A stretch of DNA of 64,000 nucleotides from Leptolyngbya boryana PCC 6306 (GTDB lineage Bacteria; Cyanobacteriota; Cyanobacteriia; Leptolyngbyales; Leptolyngbyaceae): the NCBI RefSeq assembly GCF_000353285.1, contig NZ_KB731324.1:1754577-1818576 (forward strand), written 5' to 3'. Shown in pieces: positions 1 through 7,563 of the stretch (its first letter is position 1; each line of letters opens with the position of its first letter). The notes beneath the pieces were generated by a model that was not told where the DNA came from, did no database searches, and saw nothing but the letters and a program-made list of their open reading frames with translations. A program made the translations under genes and the position numbers.

Positions 1-99
1 TTACGATACGAGAGCCTATACAACTTGCTGTGGGGCGGTTCGTTACTCTTGTCTACAGAAATATAGACACATTGAACCAAAATTTGGGAGAAGACTTTC

Positions 100-609
100 A
101 TGCGGGACGCAGTGACCAGCCTGATTAGAAATTACGATATTACAGGGCGTTACTTAGATCGCAATGCGATCGACAGCCTAAAATCCTACTTTGCTACCGG
201 AATGGCGCGCATTCAGGCAGCTGCGCTCATTACCTCCAATGCAGCCGGGATTGTTCGTCAAGCCGGGCTGCAGTTGTTTGACGAAAATCCTGAGTTGATT
301 CGCCCCGGTGGCAATGCTTATACGACTCGTCGGTATGCAGCCTGCCTGCGCGATATGGATTACTACTTGCGCTATGCTTCCTATGCCTTGGTTGCGGCTG
401 ACACGGATGTGCTGGATGAGCGCGTTCTAGAAGGTTTGCGCGAAACCTATAACTCGTTAGGTGTGCCTTCAGGACCGACCGTCCGGGGAATTCAAATCAT
501 GAAGGATATCGTCAAAGCAGAAGCAGCAGCGGCAGGAATTGCTGATACGAGCTTCCTGGATCAACCCTTTGATTACATGTCGCGTGAACTCGGTGAAAAC
601 GATCTGTAA
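100..609 (+). CDS. apcF: Allophycocyanin beta-18 subunit (phycobilisome core)
   Basis: This is a 169-residue phycobiliprotein of the phycobilisome core. In known systems ApcF sits with ApcE in the terminal-emitter trimers that pass excitation energy to the photosystems. The phycocyanobilin-binding cysteine is Cys82 in the motif RYAACLRDMDYYLRY, and the Asn72 that is methylated in beta-type subunits lies in GGNAYTTRRY. Length and end-to-end sequence fit ApcF rather than ApcB, which is about 161 residues. A GGGAG Shine-Dalgarno sequence at 86-90 lies nine bases before the ATG. The gene stands alone, apart from the main apc operon, as is usual for apcF. A long hairpin follows it. Confidence 0.95.
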   Translation: MRDAVTSLIRNYDITGRYLDRNAIDSLKSYFATGMARIQAAALITSNAAGIVRQAGLQLFDENPELIRPGGNAYTTRRYAACLRDMDYYLRYASYALVAADTDVLDERVLEGLRETYNSLGVPSGPTVRGIQIMKDIVKAEAAAAGIADTSFLDQPFDYMSRELGENDL

Positions 610-625
610 TTGAATTCACTTCCCA

Positions 626-692
626 TGAAACGAGTTTCGGCTCGGCTCAGCCCTCGAATTTCGGGCGTTGAGTCGAGCCGAAACTCGTTTCA
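626..692. terminator. Long perfect hairpin between convergent genes
   Basis: A 19-bp perfect inverted repeat pairs 626-644 with 674-692. The pairing extends several more bases with wobble pairs, giving a stem of roughly 25 bp. There is no long T tract on either side. It lies between the 3' ends of apcF and the convergent gene. It probably ends or protects the apcF message, but the missing U tract makes simple intrinsic termination uncertain. Confidence 0.6.
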
Positions 693-719
693 GACAAGAA
701 AAATGTCAGGGTGAAGGCT

Positions 720-1343
720 TCAAGTCCGAAGCATCGCTTCCGCCTCTAAGACCCACAGCGTCCAGCCTTTGCTGTTTTGAGTAATACGAGCAGCATGTCC
801 TTTATCAGAGAGACGTTCTGCCAGCGCGATCGCTTGGTTTTGTTCGCGTACCGTTCTGAGATAGCTGTAATATTCACGATCGCTATAGATTGCAGCCATC
901 GGTTTCGCCACATCTGGAACGCGAATTTGACACACCTGATAATCGCGCTCAGATGTCAGAATCTTCCATAATCCTGAGTCTGATCGAGGAATGTCGTAGG
1001 AAGTTGAGGGTTCGACAGATTTGGGCTTGTCTAGCTGCGCTTTTTCCTCTTGGGCATCTGCTTCATAGATCCAAAGCACATCGCCTTTCATCGTTCGAGT
1101 AATCGCAACTTCATCTCCTCGATAAACGAGTTTGGCGGCAATTTGCAGAGCTTTTTGAGAATCTTGCACGAGTCGAAAAAAGCTGTAATAGCGATCAGCA
1201 ACGACGATCGCGGCAAGTCGCTCATCGGAATCCGGCACGCAGATATGACAGGCTCGATATTGACTCCGGGAGTCTAGAATTTTGCAGCGAGCAGGATCAG
1301 GGGTCGGAGCAAGGTCAGCAGAGATGGGGCGAACAGAGGACAT
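720..1343 (-). CDS. Conserved cyanobacterial protein with a duplicated domain
   Basis: Function unknown. The protein holds two copies of one domain of about 78 residues. In the version of 229 residues they lie near 42-119 and 148-225. Both copies read C/WKIL..R.YxxCxI.VPD, then a YYSxxR segment, and end with LWxxEAxA. The copies are joined by a Lys/Pro/Ser-rich linker. No signal peptide or membrane segment is evident. I chose the ATG at 1343 (MSSVRPIS) over an upstream GTG at 1409, because the upstream residues look low-complexity and neither start has a clear Shine-Dalgarno sequence. The gene converges on apcF. Confidence 0.7.
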   Translation of the reverse strand: MSSVRPISADLAPTPDPARCKILDSRSQYRACHICVPDSDERLAAIVVADRYYSFFRLVQDSQKALQIAAKLVYRGDEVAITRTMKGDVLWIYEADAQEEKAQLDKPKSVEPSTSYDIPRSDSGLWKILTSERDYQVCQIRVPDVAKPMAAIYSDREYYSYLRTVREQNQAIALAERLSDKGHAARITQNSKGWTLWVLEAEAMLRT

Positions 1344-1538
1344 AGGATTGACGTGTGGGTTTGCAGGGTGGGTTTGAATTGTAACGATTGTTTTCGCAGA
1401 GCTAAGCACATTTTGCGAATCAAGCGAGTGGGTTCTCCACCGTGAATTTCCCTAAAACCCAAAATTTTCAGCGATCGCGGTCGTTTGCGAGGGTAAAACT
1501 GTGCATATGATGGTGGCATCGTTTCATATCGCTTTCCT

Positions 1539-1919
1539 ATGCCAGTTCCTTGTCACATCATTGTTGAGGGAAATCCAGCGATTGTTTACGCCAGTCGCAA
1601 AGGTGCGCCAGAGAAAATGCTGCCTATTTTAGAGTCTTTTTTAGAAACATTTTGGCAAGAGCGAGATGCGCTGGGTGAGGCACAGGACACGCCAGAATGT
1701 CTGGTTGCACAGATTGTAGTGCGGTTTGGATTTGAGATTTGTGAGGATGATTTCTCGAACCTGAAGGTGGGCTTGAAATATGATCCCACTGCAGAATATT
1801 TATATTTCATCTCAGCGAATCGAGAGGTGAGTGTGTGGGTTGCTGACGATCGCTATCGGGCAAATCCGCACTTAGGCATTCAAGCTTGCCAACAGATGCA
1901 AACCGTTTCGATAGGGTGA
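1539..1919 (+). CDS. Conserved cyanobacterial hypothetical protein, 126 aa
   Basis: I recognise the general form of a conserved cyanobacterial family but know no function for it. It is a small soluble protein with a central segment reading VVRFGFEICEDDFSNLKVGL followed by YLYFIS, then VWVADDRYR near the C-terminus. There is no signal peptide or membrane helix. It starts with ATG (MPVPCHIIVEG), a natural N-terminus. It diverges from the duplicated-domain gene upstream and is followed 54 bases later by the Tab2-family gene on the same strand, so the two could be cotranscribed. Confidence 0.75.
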   Translation: MPVPCHIIVEGNPAIVYASRKGAPEKMLPILESFLETFWQERDALGEAQDTPECLVAQIVVRFGFEICEDDFSNLKVGLKYDPTAEYLYFISANREVSVWVADDRYRANPHLGIQACQQMQTVSIG

Positions 1920-1973
1920 TCCGAAAGATGCTAGGAGTTAGATGTCTCTAACGCGCGATTGCTGAAGTTTTCT

Positions 1974-2831
1974 ATGTCAACTATTTGGGAACTCGATTAC
2001 TATTCACGTCCAATTTTGGATGAGCAAAATAAAAAAGTTTGGGAAGTGCTGATCTGTGAAAGCCCGACCACAGTTGATGCTCAGCCAGAAAAGCTGTTTC
2101 GCTATTCGCAGTATTGCTCGAGCAGCACTGTAAATTCAGGCTGGTTAAAAGACGCGATCGCAGCAGCCATGGCTGAAGCTCCCAATCCACCGGATAAAAT
2201 TCGGTTTTTCCGGCAGGCGATGAACAACATGATTACGACGGCTTGTGATGGCTTAGATCTGCCTTCTCAATTGAGTCGGCGCACGTTTGCCTTGGCAAGC
2301 TGGCTGCAAGATCGATCTCAAAATGTTTATCCGAAAGAAGACGGATATCAGCCTTCGATCAATCCTTCGGTGACGTTTCCGATTACCCCTGCCCAAGTGT
2401 TGCCCGATGCGCTGCAAGGGCAGAAATGGACGTTCGCAACTCTACCCTTTGAAGCCTTTGCGGAAATGGGGGAATGGTCGATCGAATTCGGAGAAGCCTT
2501 TCCCATGAGTTTGGCGCAGCTTGAACCGGATGCTCCTGTCTCGGGCATCATTATCTACTCAGCCCGAGCCACCGCGATGGCAGCTTGGATGTCGGGATTA
2601 GAGATTGCGGCTGTGAAATTTGATGCCGAGACCCAGAATCGACTGCTGTTAGAAACCGGGGTCAACGATCGCTGGATTTTAACCACTTTAGATAAGCGCG
2701 CTGTTCCCGAGGCGCAGCAGTTTGAAGCGGCAAAGGCACGATCGCATCAAGTCCATTTTTTAGCGATTCAAGAAAGCCCGGATGTCGAAGCGTTTGCCGG
2801 ATTTTGGCTATTGCAAGAAATCGCATTGTGA
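1974..2831 (+). CDS. Tab2/Atab2-family RNA-binding protein (DUF1092)
   Basis: This 285-residue protein matches the Tab2/Atab2 family. In chloroplasts these proteins bind RNA and promote translation of photosystem mRNAs (psaB in Chlamydomonas). The family N-terminus is clear: MSTIWELDYYSRPILDEQNK followed by KVWEVLICESP. Near the C-terminus a conserved region reads NDRWILTTL and FWLLQEIAL. I chose the ATG at 1974; an upstream in-frame TTG at 1959 would add only five residues. Nearby apcF and psb27 suit a role in photosynthetic gene expression, but the target mRNA in this organism is inference. Confidence 0.85.
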   Translation: MSTIWELDYYSRPILDEQNKKVWEVLICESPTTVDAQPEKLFRYSQYCSSSTVNSGWLKDAIAAAMAEAPNPPDKIRFFRQAMNNMITTACDGLDLPSQLSRRTFALASWLQDRSQNVYPKEDGYQPSINPSVTFPITPAQVLPDALQGQKWTFATLPFEAFAEMGEWSIEFGEAFPMSLAQLEPDAPVSGIIIYSARATAMAAWMSGLEIAAVKFDAETQNRLLLETGVNDRWILTTLDKRAVPEAQQFEAAKARSHQVHFLAIQESPDVEAFAGFWLLQEIAL

Positions 2832-2901
2832 TCCTACGGTTCCTAATCACGGTAGGATGAGAAAACTGTTACGTTTGTTCATTATTTAACGCAACCTGCT
2901 T

Positions 2902-3297
2902 ATGAAGCGCTTTTTGTCTCGCCTGCTGGCGCTAGTGATGGTCATGTCGATTGCTCTTGTGGGCTGCTCTCCCGCTGGCGGGCTGACGGGCAACTATCGC
3001 GATGATACGCTTACTGTGATTAATACTCTCAAAACGGCGATCACGCTGCCTGCGGATTCACCGAATCGAGCGGCAGCCCAAGCTGATGCCCGTAAGTTGA
3101 TGAATGATTTTGCCTCTCGCTATCGTCGAGATTCTGCTTTGACGAAGCTGAGTTCGTTTACAACCATGAGAACAGCCGTGAATTCGTTGGCTGGACACTA
3201 TAGTTCCTATCCCAATCGCCCGGTTCCTCAAAAAATGGTCGATCGCTTGACCACAGAATTTAATCAGGTGGAAACCTTCCTCAAACGAGGCAATTAA
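2902..3297 (+). CDS. psb27: Photosystem II assembly/repair lipoprotein Psb27
   Basis: This 131-residue precursor is Psb27, a lumenal lipoprotein that binds CP43 on inactive PSII during assembly and repair and keeps the Mn cluster from assembling too early. The N-terminus has basic residues, a hydrophobic helix and the lipobox LVGC, with the lipidated cysteine at position 22. The mature part is the expected four-helix domain and includes GNYRDDTLTVINTLK and SLAGHYSSYPNRPVP. It is monocistronic, with a strong bidirectional terminator directly after it. Confidence 0.93.
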   Translation: MKRFLSRLLALVMVMSIALVGCSPAGGLTGNYRDDTLTVINTLKTAITLPADSPNRAAAQADARKLMNDFASRYRRDSALTKLSSFTTMRTAVNSLAGHYSSYPNRPVPQKMVDRLTTEFNQVETFLKRGN

Positions 3298-3308
3298 CCC
3301 GATTGGAC

Positions 3309-3350
3309 ATTAAAAAACGCCAGATTTAAGAGAGTCTGGCGTTTTTTAAT
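3309..3350. terminator. Bidirectional intrinsic terminator
   Basis: A 16-bp perfect inverted repeat pairs 3309-3324 with 3335-3350 around a 10-base loop. The stem is GC-rich in its upper part and carries six A/T pairs at its base, so each strand ends in a T6 run. It lies between the convergent ends of psb27 and the DUF1802 gene and should serve both. Confidence 0.9.
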
Positions 3351-3364
3351 GCAGCATTTTCTGA

Positions 3365-3925
3365 TCAGGCAATCGTCTGAGATCGAAAAATTAGGCTTTG
3401 AATCTGTTCAACACGATCGAGATACTCCTTGTCGCTAAGAACGGGAGTCACCTGATCGACGTTGATTTCATCGATTTCGATCCACGATCGACACCCCCCA
3501 TAAGCTTCTCGATACGGAATCAGTTGAGGGTCTGCCAATCGAGAGACTTTAAGCAGCAGTAAATACAACGGCGATCGCGGTTTCCATTTCAGACGCTCCT
3601 CGACAAAGCGTTCATTCCAAATATGGAACGGCAATAAGGCATGAACAATCTCTGGATCGCTGATTTGTAAAACATGCGTAATCTCTGCGATCGAGCTAAT
3701 GTTCACCTGTTTCGGATGCCAGCCTGATTCAACCCGCTCGACATTTGGGGTTTTCAGCAGGTTTGGATCTTGATGCTCAAACGTGGGATAAAGCAGAACT
3801 CGTTGGAACGGAACTTCAAATCGTCCCGCTGTCTCCCGAATTCCGCCTTTGCGTAACAGCAGAATTGTTTCACCTCGTTCGAGGGCTTCCACTGCGATCG
3901 CCCACTCTTTTAATGCCTGTTTCAT
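3365..3925 (-). CDS. DUF1802 family protein
   Basis: This 186-residue protein belongs to the DUF1802 family, common in cyanobacteria, with no established function. The family N-terminus is clear: MKQALKEWAIAVEALERGET, then ILLLRKGGIRE. Later it has PFHIWNERFVEERLKWKPRSP, split here as PFHIWNERF and LKWKPRSPLY. I start it at the ATG at 3925, three bases inside a possible TTG. Its start lies four bases from the stop codon of the membrane protein upstream, so the two probably form an operon that ends at the psb27 terminator. Confidence 0.85.
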   Translation of the reverse strand: MKQALKEWAIAVEALERGETILLLRKGGIRETAGRFEVPFQRVLLYPTFEHQDPNLLKTPNVERVESGWHPKQVNISSIAEITHVLQISDPEIVHALLPFHIWNERFVEERLKWKPRSPLYLLLLKVSRLADPQLIPYREAYGGCRSWIEIDEINVDQVTPVLSDKEYLDRVEQIQSLIFRSQTIA

Positions 3926-3929
3926 CAAT

Positions 3930-4277
3930 CTATTTGGAGAGGTTCAGGTTTGAGAAAAACTCCAGACACACCATCACAAATGGAAATAAAATACCTGCGA
4001 GTCCGATCCAACCACCAAACTGACCGATCAATTCTGACAATTTGCGCTGAGGACGATAGCCTGCGGTTGCGACAAATCGAGAACTCATACTCAGCAATGC
4101 GGCTCCGCCTAGCCCAAAGGGGATACTCAGCAAAAACCATGCCCTCAGTCTAGCGCCCGGATTAATCAATCCCAAGGACGGGAATAAAACAAAACTGACA
4201 ACCTCCACCATGAGCCAAAGCCCCAATGCCGTCAGTAAGTCTTTTTTCTGTAGCTCATCGAAGGAGAAGTTATTCAT
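3930..4277 (-). CDS. Small membrane protein of unknown function, about 115 aa
   Basis: I do not recognise the family. The protein has three likely membrane segments: LLTALGLWLMVEVVSFVLF, then AWFLLSIPFGLGGAALLSM, then IGLAGILFPFVMVCLEFF. I chose the ATG at 4277 over a TTG six bases upstream. An AAGGAGAAG stretch lies close to this start on the plus strand, but on the coding strand there is no clear ribosome binding site. It sits directly upstream of the DUF1802 gene and is likely cotranscribed with it. Confidence 0.7.
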   Translation of the reverse strand: MNNFSFDELQKKDLLTALGLWLMVEVVSFVLFPSLGLINPGARLRAWFLLSIPFGLGGAALLSMSSRFVATAGYRPQRKLSELIGQFGGWIGLAGILFPFVMVCLEFFSNLNLSK

Positions 4278-4371
4278 CGTCAAAACTTAAGGGTTTCTCA
4301 AGCCTTAGATCGATGGGATCACGATCGCATTGCCTAAGATAAACATAGACAAAACCAGGAGCGCTCACATA

Positions 4372-4467
4372 ATGAACACCCACGATTTATTCATGCTGAT
4401 TCTGATGCTGATCCCAGGGATCTTGCTGTCTGTGGCAATTATGGCAACGTTTGCAGCGGGTGGCTAA
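4372..4467 (+). CDS. 31-residue single-helix membrane peptide
   Basis: A short open reading frame encodes 31 residues. It starts MNTHDLFM, continues as one hydrophobic helix (LILMLIPGILLSVAIM) and ends TFAAGG. An AGGAG Shine-Dalgarno sequence at 4357-4361 lies ten bases before the ATG. The size and topology match the many one-helix subunits of cyanobacterial thylakoid complexes (photosystem, cytochrome b6f and NDH-1 small subunits), but I cannot match it to a named one. It ends one base before the convergent oxygenase gene ends. The SD and tight packing suggest it is real. Confidence 0.6.
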   Translation: MNTHDLFMLILMLIPGILLSVAIMATFAAGG

Positions 4468-4468
4468 C

Positions 4469-5389
4469 TTATTTCAGTCCAATTTCTGCTAATCGCTGCT
4501 GGAGATACTCGCCTGCAGTGATTTTTGGGAATTTCACCTCGTTGCCCGTTTTGGTGATGCAAGACGGGAGTGGGGTCAAATCGGTTTGAGCAACCGGATG
4601 CACAAAGAAGGGCATCGAAAATCGCCGATCGCGATCGCCATGATTGACGACTCGATGCGTTGTACTCTTCAGCAATCCATTGGTTAATTGCTGAAGCATG
4701 TCACCACTATCTACGATGATTTGTCCTGGGATATTGGGAATCGCAAGCCAAGTTCCATCTCGCTGTAAAAGTTCTAAACCACTATCGGTCGCTTCACATA
4801 AGAGCGTAATCAAATTAATGTCTTCATGCGGTGCAGCGCGTAAGCTGGCTGGATCAGCGTCTTCAGGAATCGGTGGATAGTGAATGATTCTCAAAATTGA
4901 ATCTGCTGCGATCGTCATATTGCTGAGAAATGATCGCGGCTCTCCTAAGTACAAAGCACAAGCTTCGAGCAAAGTGACTGCACATTGATCAAGCTGTTGA
5001 TACAGTTGATTCATTACGGGGCAAAACTCAGGAATCTCGATCGGATCAAGATTGGCTAAATGGTGCTCTCGTCCGACATGCCAAAATTCTTTCAAATCCG
5101 GTGCAGGATGGTCTTTTGCGTGTTCTTTTCCAAATCGAGTAAAGCCTCGCTGTCCATTCAAGGCGGCATCTTCGTAGCGCAATTTCACATCGTCTGAGCG
5201 TTGAAAAAATGCCTCAGCTTGTTGATACGCCTGCTGAATCAGATCGCGATCGACGCCATGATTTACCACGGCAAAAAAGCCGAGTGTTTCTAGAGCCTGT
5301 CCGAGTGTTGTGATAAAGGTTTGTTGCTGGCTTTGATCGCCATGCAGAAACAGTTGCAGATCGACAACTGGAATGGTTTGTTGCATCAT
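4469..5389 (-). CDS. 2-oxoglutarate/Fe(II) oxygenase, isopenicillin-N-synthase-like
   Basis: This 306-residue enzyme belongs to the isopenicillin N synthase-like group of Fe(II)/2-oxoglutarate oxygenases. The N-terminal DIOX_N segment reads IPVVDLQLFL and GFFAVVNHGVD. The iron ligands are the HxD pair in APHEDINLITLL and the distal histidine in STTHRVVNH. The 2-oxoglutarate-binding RxS is in RRFSMPFF. These features place it in the superfamily, but the substrate cannot be told from sequence. Its start codon lies only 26 bases from the divergent TMEM14-like start, so the promoters must overlap the opposing genes. Confidence 0.88.
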   Translation of the reverse strand: MMQQTIPVVDLQLFLHGDQSQQQTFITTLGQALETLGFFAVVNHGVDRDLIQQAYQQAEAFFQRSDDVKLRYEDAALNGQRGFTRFGKEHAKDHPAPDLKEFWHVGREHHLANLDPIEIPEFCPVMNQLYQQLDQCAVTLLEACALYLGEPRSFLSNMTIAADSILRIIHYPPIPEDADPASLRAAPHEDINLITLLCEATDSGLELLQRDGTWLAIPNIPGQIIVDSGDMLQQLTNGLLKSTTHRVVNHGDRDRRFSMPFFVHPVAQTDLTPLPSCITKTGNEVKFPKITAGEYLQQRLAEIGLK

Positions 5390-5415
5390 GGCTGTAGTCT
5401 TGGAGGATTGCGATC

Positions 5416-5724
5416 GTGACCTTGATTATTGCACTCTACGGATTGTTCATCGCCATCGGTGGGATCATCGGCTACCTCAAAGCGAGAAGCCAGATTTCTT
5501 TGATTGCAGGTTTGGGAAACGCGATCGTACTGTGGATTGCAGCTTATGTGACGCTGAACAATCTTTATGGCGGATTAATTCTTGCAGTTTGTATTGCAGT
5601 AGAATTGCTCGTCTTTTTCAGCCTACGCTGGTCAAAAACTCGCAAATTCATGCCTGCGGGATTGATGGCAATTCTCAGTTTGATTGCCACGGTCGGATTT
5701 CTTTGGGTATTGTTAGCTCGTTAA
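5416..5724 (+). CDS. TMEM14 family small membrane protein
   Basis: This 102-residue protein has four membrane helices and fits the TMEM14 family, whose plant member FAX1 exports fatty acids across the plastid inner envelope. Telltale parts are YGLFIAIGGIIGYLKARS near the N-terminus and MPAGLMAILSL near the C-terminus. It starts with GTG, supported by a GGAGG Shine-Dalgarno sequence at 5402-5406 nine bases upstream. Its stop codon overlaps that of the convergent DUF3352 gene by sharing TTAA. A lipid-transport role is family inference only. Confidence 0.8.
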   Translation: MTLIIALYGLFIAIGGIIGYLKARSQISLIAGLGNAIVLWIAAYVTLNNLYGGLILAVCIAVELLVFFSLRWSKTRKFMPAGLMAILSLIATVGFLWVLLAR

Positions 5725-7415
5725 GGCAGTGCCCCAGGGTTATTGCCCTTTTTCAAGCCGACAAAAACGTCATAGCGAGATGTGCGATCGCTCGTTACTG
5801 CTGCCGTTACCCCGATCGAAGAAATTGCCTCCAAAACGGTGCGATTTGCCGCAGGGATCTGAAGCAGTGGGAAATTTTGCAACTTGAGCACGCGATCCAT
5901 ATCGACGAAGAAGTTGCCATTATGCGGAGCTAGTTCGGACTGCGTACTCTTGCGAAACAGCTCATTCTCTGCCAAAGCTTTCGTCGGCTTTGGCAGAATT
6001 GCACTTGCGATCGGCGCACCCAAAGATAAAAATGCAACATTGCCATCGAGCCAACCGCGCGTGATGTTCACACTTGCAGCAGGCAGTGACCAATTCACGA
6101 TCGATTGTCCTTCTACTTTTGCTTCTTCCACCTTAAAAGCGTACTTAGTCGCCATCACCTCATCGAGCTTTTTCAACGTCGCTTCTGCGGCACGTCGATC
6201 GCTGGTTTGCACCATAAAGACTAAACTTGCAGGCAGTGCTGCAGGTGCGCCTTGAGGTGCAGGGAGTAAGGCGAGTGAATATTCACCTTGCATCCAGTTG
6301 AGCAGATCTTTCTCTAAATCTAGCCCCACTGTTGTTCTAATTCCCTGCCGCAAGGCTTCAGGATTGACAAACTGAATCGGATTCGATGCACTGCCTTGGG
6401 TGTAATCTTGCCAAAATTGCTTCAAATTTCCACCGGATGCCATCATCAATGTGTCAGTCGGCAGGCGAGTTGGAATCGTTTTTGCAGTGTTCTCTGTATT
6501 CAGTTTGCGTTGACTATCGGGTCTAAGCCAGGAAATTCCTTTAAACTGAATGCCCTCATTGGTTAGCTTTGCTGTTGCTGCTAAGCCTTGATTTTGTTGC
6601 AGTTGAGCGAGCGTCTGGGGCGGAATTGGACGACTCGAATTTGCAGCAGAGGTATTTGCCGCCGCAGGAATGTTGACATAGAGGCGGGCGATCGCATTTT
6701 CTTCTTGAATCTGCGTCAATGCTTCGCCATATCCCGGCGTTTGTGCCAGCGATTTGCCCTCTTTCACCGTATCGATCGCGCGTTCGATCGCGTTCGGATT
6801 GTTTGCAACCAGCACTTGCGTTGTGTCTAACACTGCAATCGAAGTACTTTGATTGGCAGATTCTTGATTTTCCCGAACTTTCACGCCTTTGTAATCGCGC
6901 TCTGTCCACTTTGCACCCTGAGTTGCAGGCGATTTTTCAAGGGTGTCTTTAGCTTTCAACGCATCCGCGATCGGCACAACCATCACGGTCGGCTGAGCAT
7001 TCGGCGGAGCAGCAGGCTGACCCGGATTCGGAACCGTTACCCCGGCTTGCGGTGGCAAAAATGCCATCGTGACTTCTTTCCCGATCCAAGGCTGAATATC
7101 GCGGGCATACTCCAAGCCGCGATTTTTCAAGAAGCGATCGCGAAATTGCACCAAACTTTGATCAAAAGCAGCTTGCGATCGTGGTGTCCCAAACTCTCTT
7201 AATTGCTGCCATTTTCCGGTGTCCGTCGAAACCGAAACGACCATCAATGCATCTTGCGGAATCGCATTTGCCCCAATCGGCATCACGTTGAGCTGCTGTC
7301 GAGTCAGTGCCCAAAATGCGATCGCACCACCGCCAACTAAGGCAGCCGCAGCGCCAATCGTGAGCGGCAAAGGAGGTCTTTGCTTTGTAGAATTCGGTTT
7401 CGTCTGGGCGTTCAT
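5721..7415 (-). CDS. DUF3352 domain protein, membrane-anchored
   Basis: This protein of about 564 residues carries the DUF3352 domain, widespread in cyanobacteria and of unknown function. After a Pro/Lys-rich cytoplasmic tail, one helix (LTIGAAAALVGGGAIAFWAL) would anchor it with most of the chain outside the cytoplasm. Family landmarks follow: PQDALMVVSVSTDTGKW and FLKNRGLEYARDIQPWIG, the latter followed by KEVTMAF. I prefer the ATG at 7415 over the upstream GTG at 7454, which would add 13 residues. It overlaps the TMEM14-like gene end to end. Confidence 0.82.
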   Translation of the reverse strand: MNAQTKPNSTKQRPPLPLTIGAAAALVGGGAIAFWALTRQQLNVMPIGANAIPQDALMVVSVSTDTGKWQQLREFGTPRSQAAFDQSLVQFRDRFLKNRGLEYARDIQPWIGKEVTMAFLPPQAGVTVPNPGQPAAPPNAQPTVMVVPIADALKAKDTLEKSPATQGAKWTERDYKGVKVRENQESANQSTSIAVLDTTQVLVANNPNAIERAIDTVKEGKSLAQTPGYGEALTQIQEENAIARLYVNIPAAANTSAANSSRPIPPQTLAQLQQNQGLAATAKLTNEGIQFKGISWLRPDSQRKLNTENTAKTIPTRLPTDTLMMASGGNLKQFWQDYTQGSASNPIQFVNPEALRQGIRTTVGLDLEKDLLNWMQGEYSLALLPAPQGAPAALPASLVFMVQTSDRRAAEATLKKLDEVMATKYAFKVEEAKVEGQSIVNWSLPAASVNITRGWLDGNVAFLSLGAPIASAILPKPTKALAENELFRKSTQSELAPHNGNFFVDMDRVLKLQNFPLLQIPAANRTVLEAISSIGVTAAVTSDRTSRYDVFVGLKKGNNPGALP

Positions 7416-7563
7416 GGGAGGCGACAAGTCGGGATGTAGTATTGCCGTTGCCACTTTAGCAAAGGATATGGGGTTCGGGGTGATGAAAATGGAAATTGAG
7501 GAGATAGGACGGTTTGTCCTTCCCTAATCTCTGGATGTATCTGACCCTTTCCTAATTCGATCG

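Noticed and set aside
5373-5933. A 186-codon plus-strand frame overlapping the TMEM14-like gene
   Set aside because: It is out of frame with the SD-supported GTG gene, cysteine- and arginine-rich in a random way, and runs into the convergent gene.
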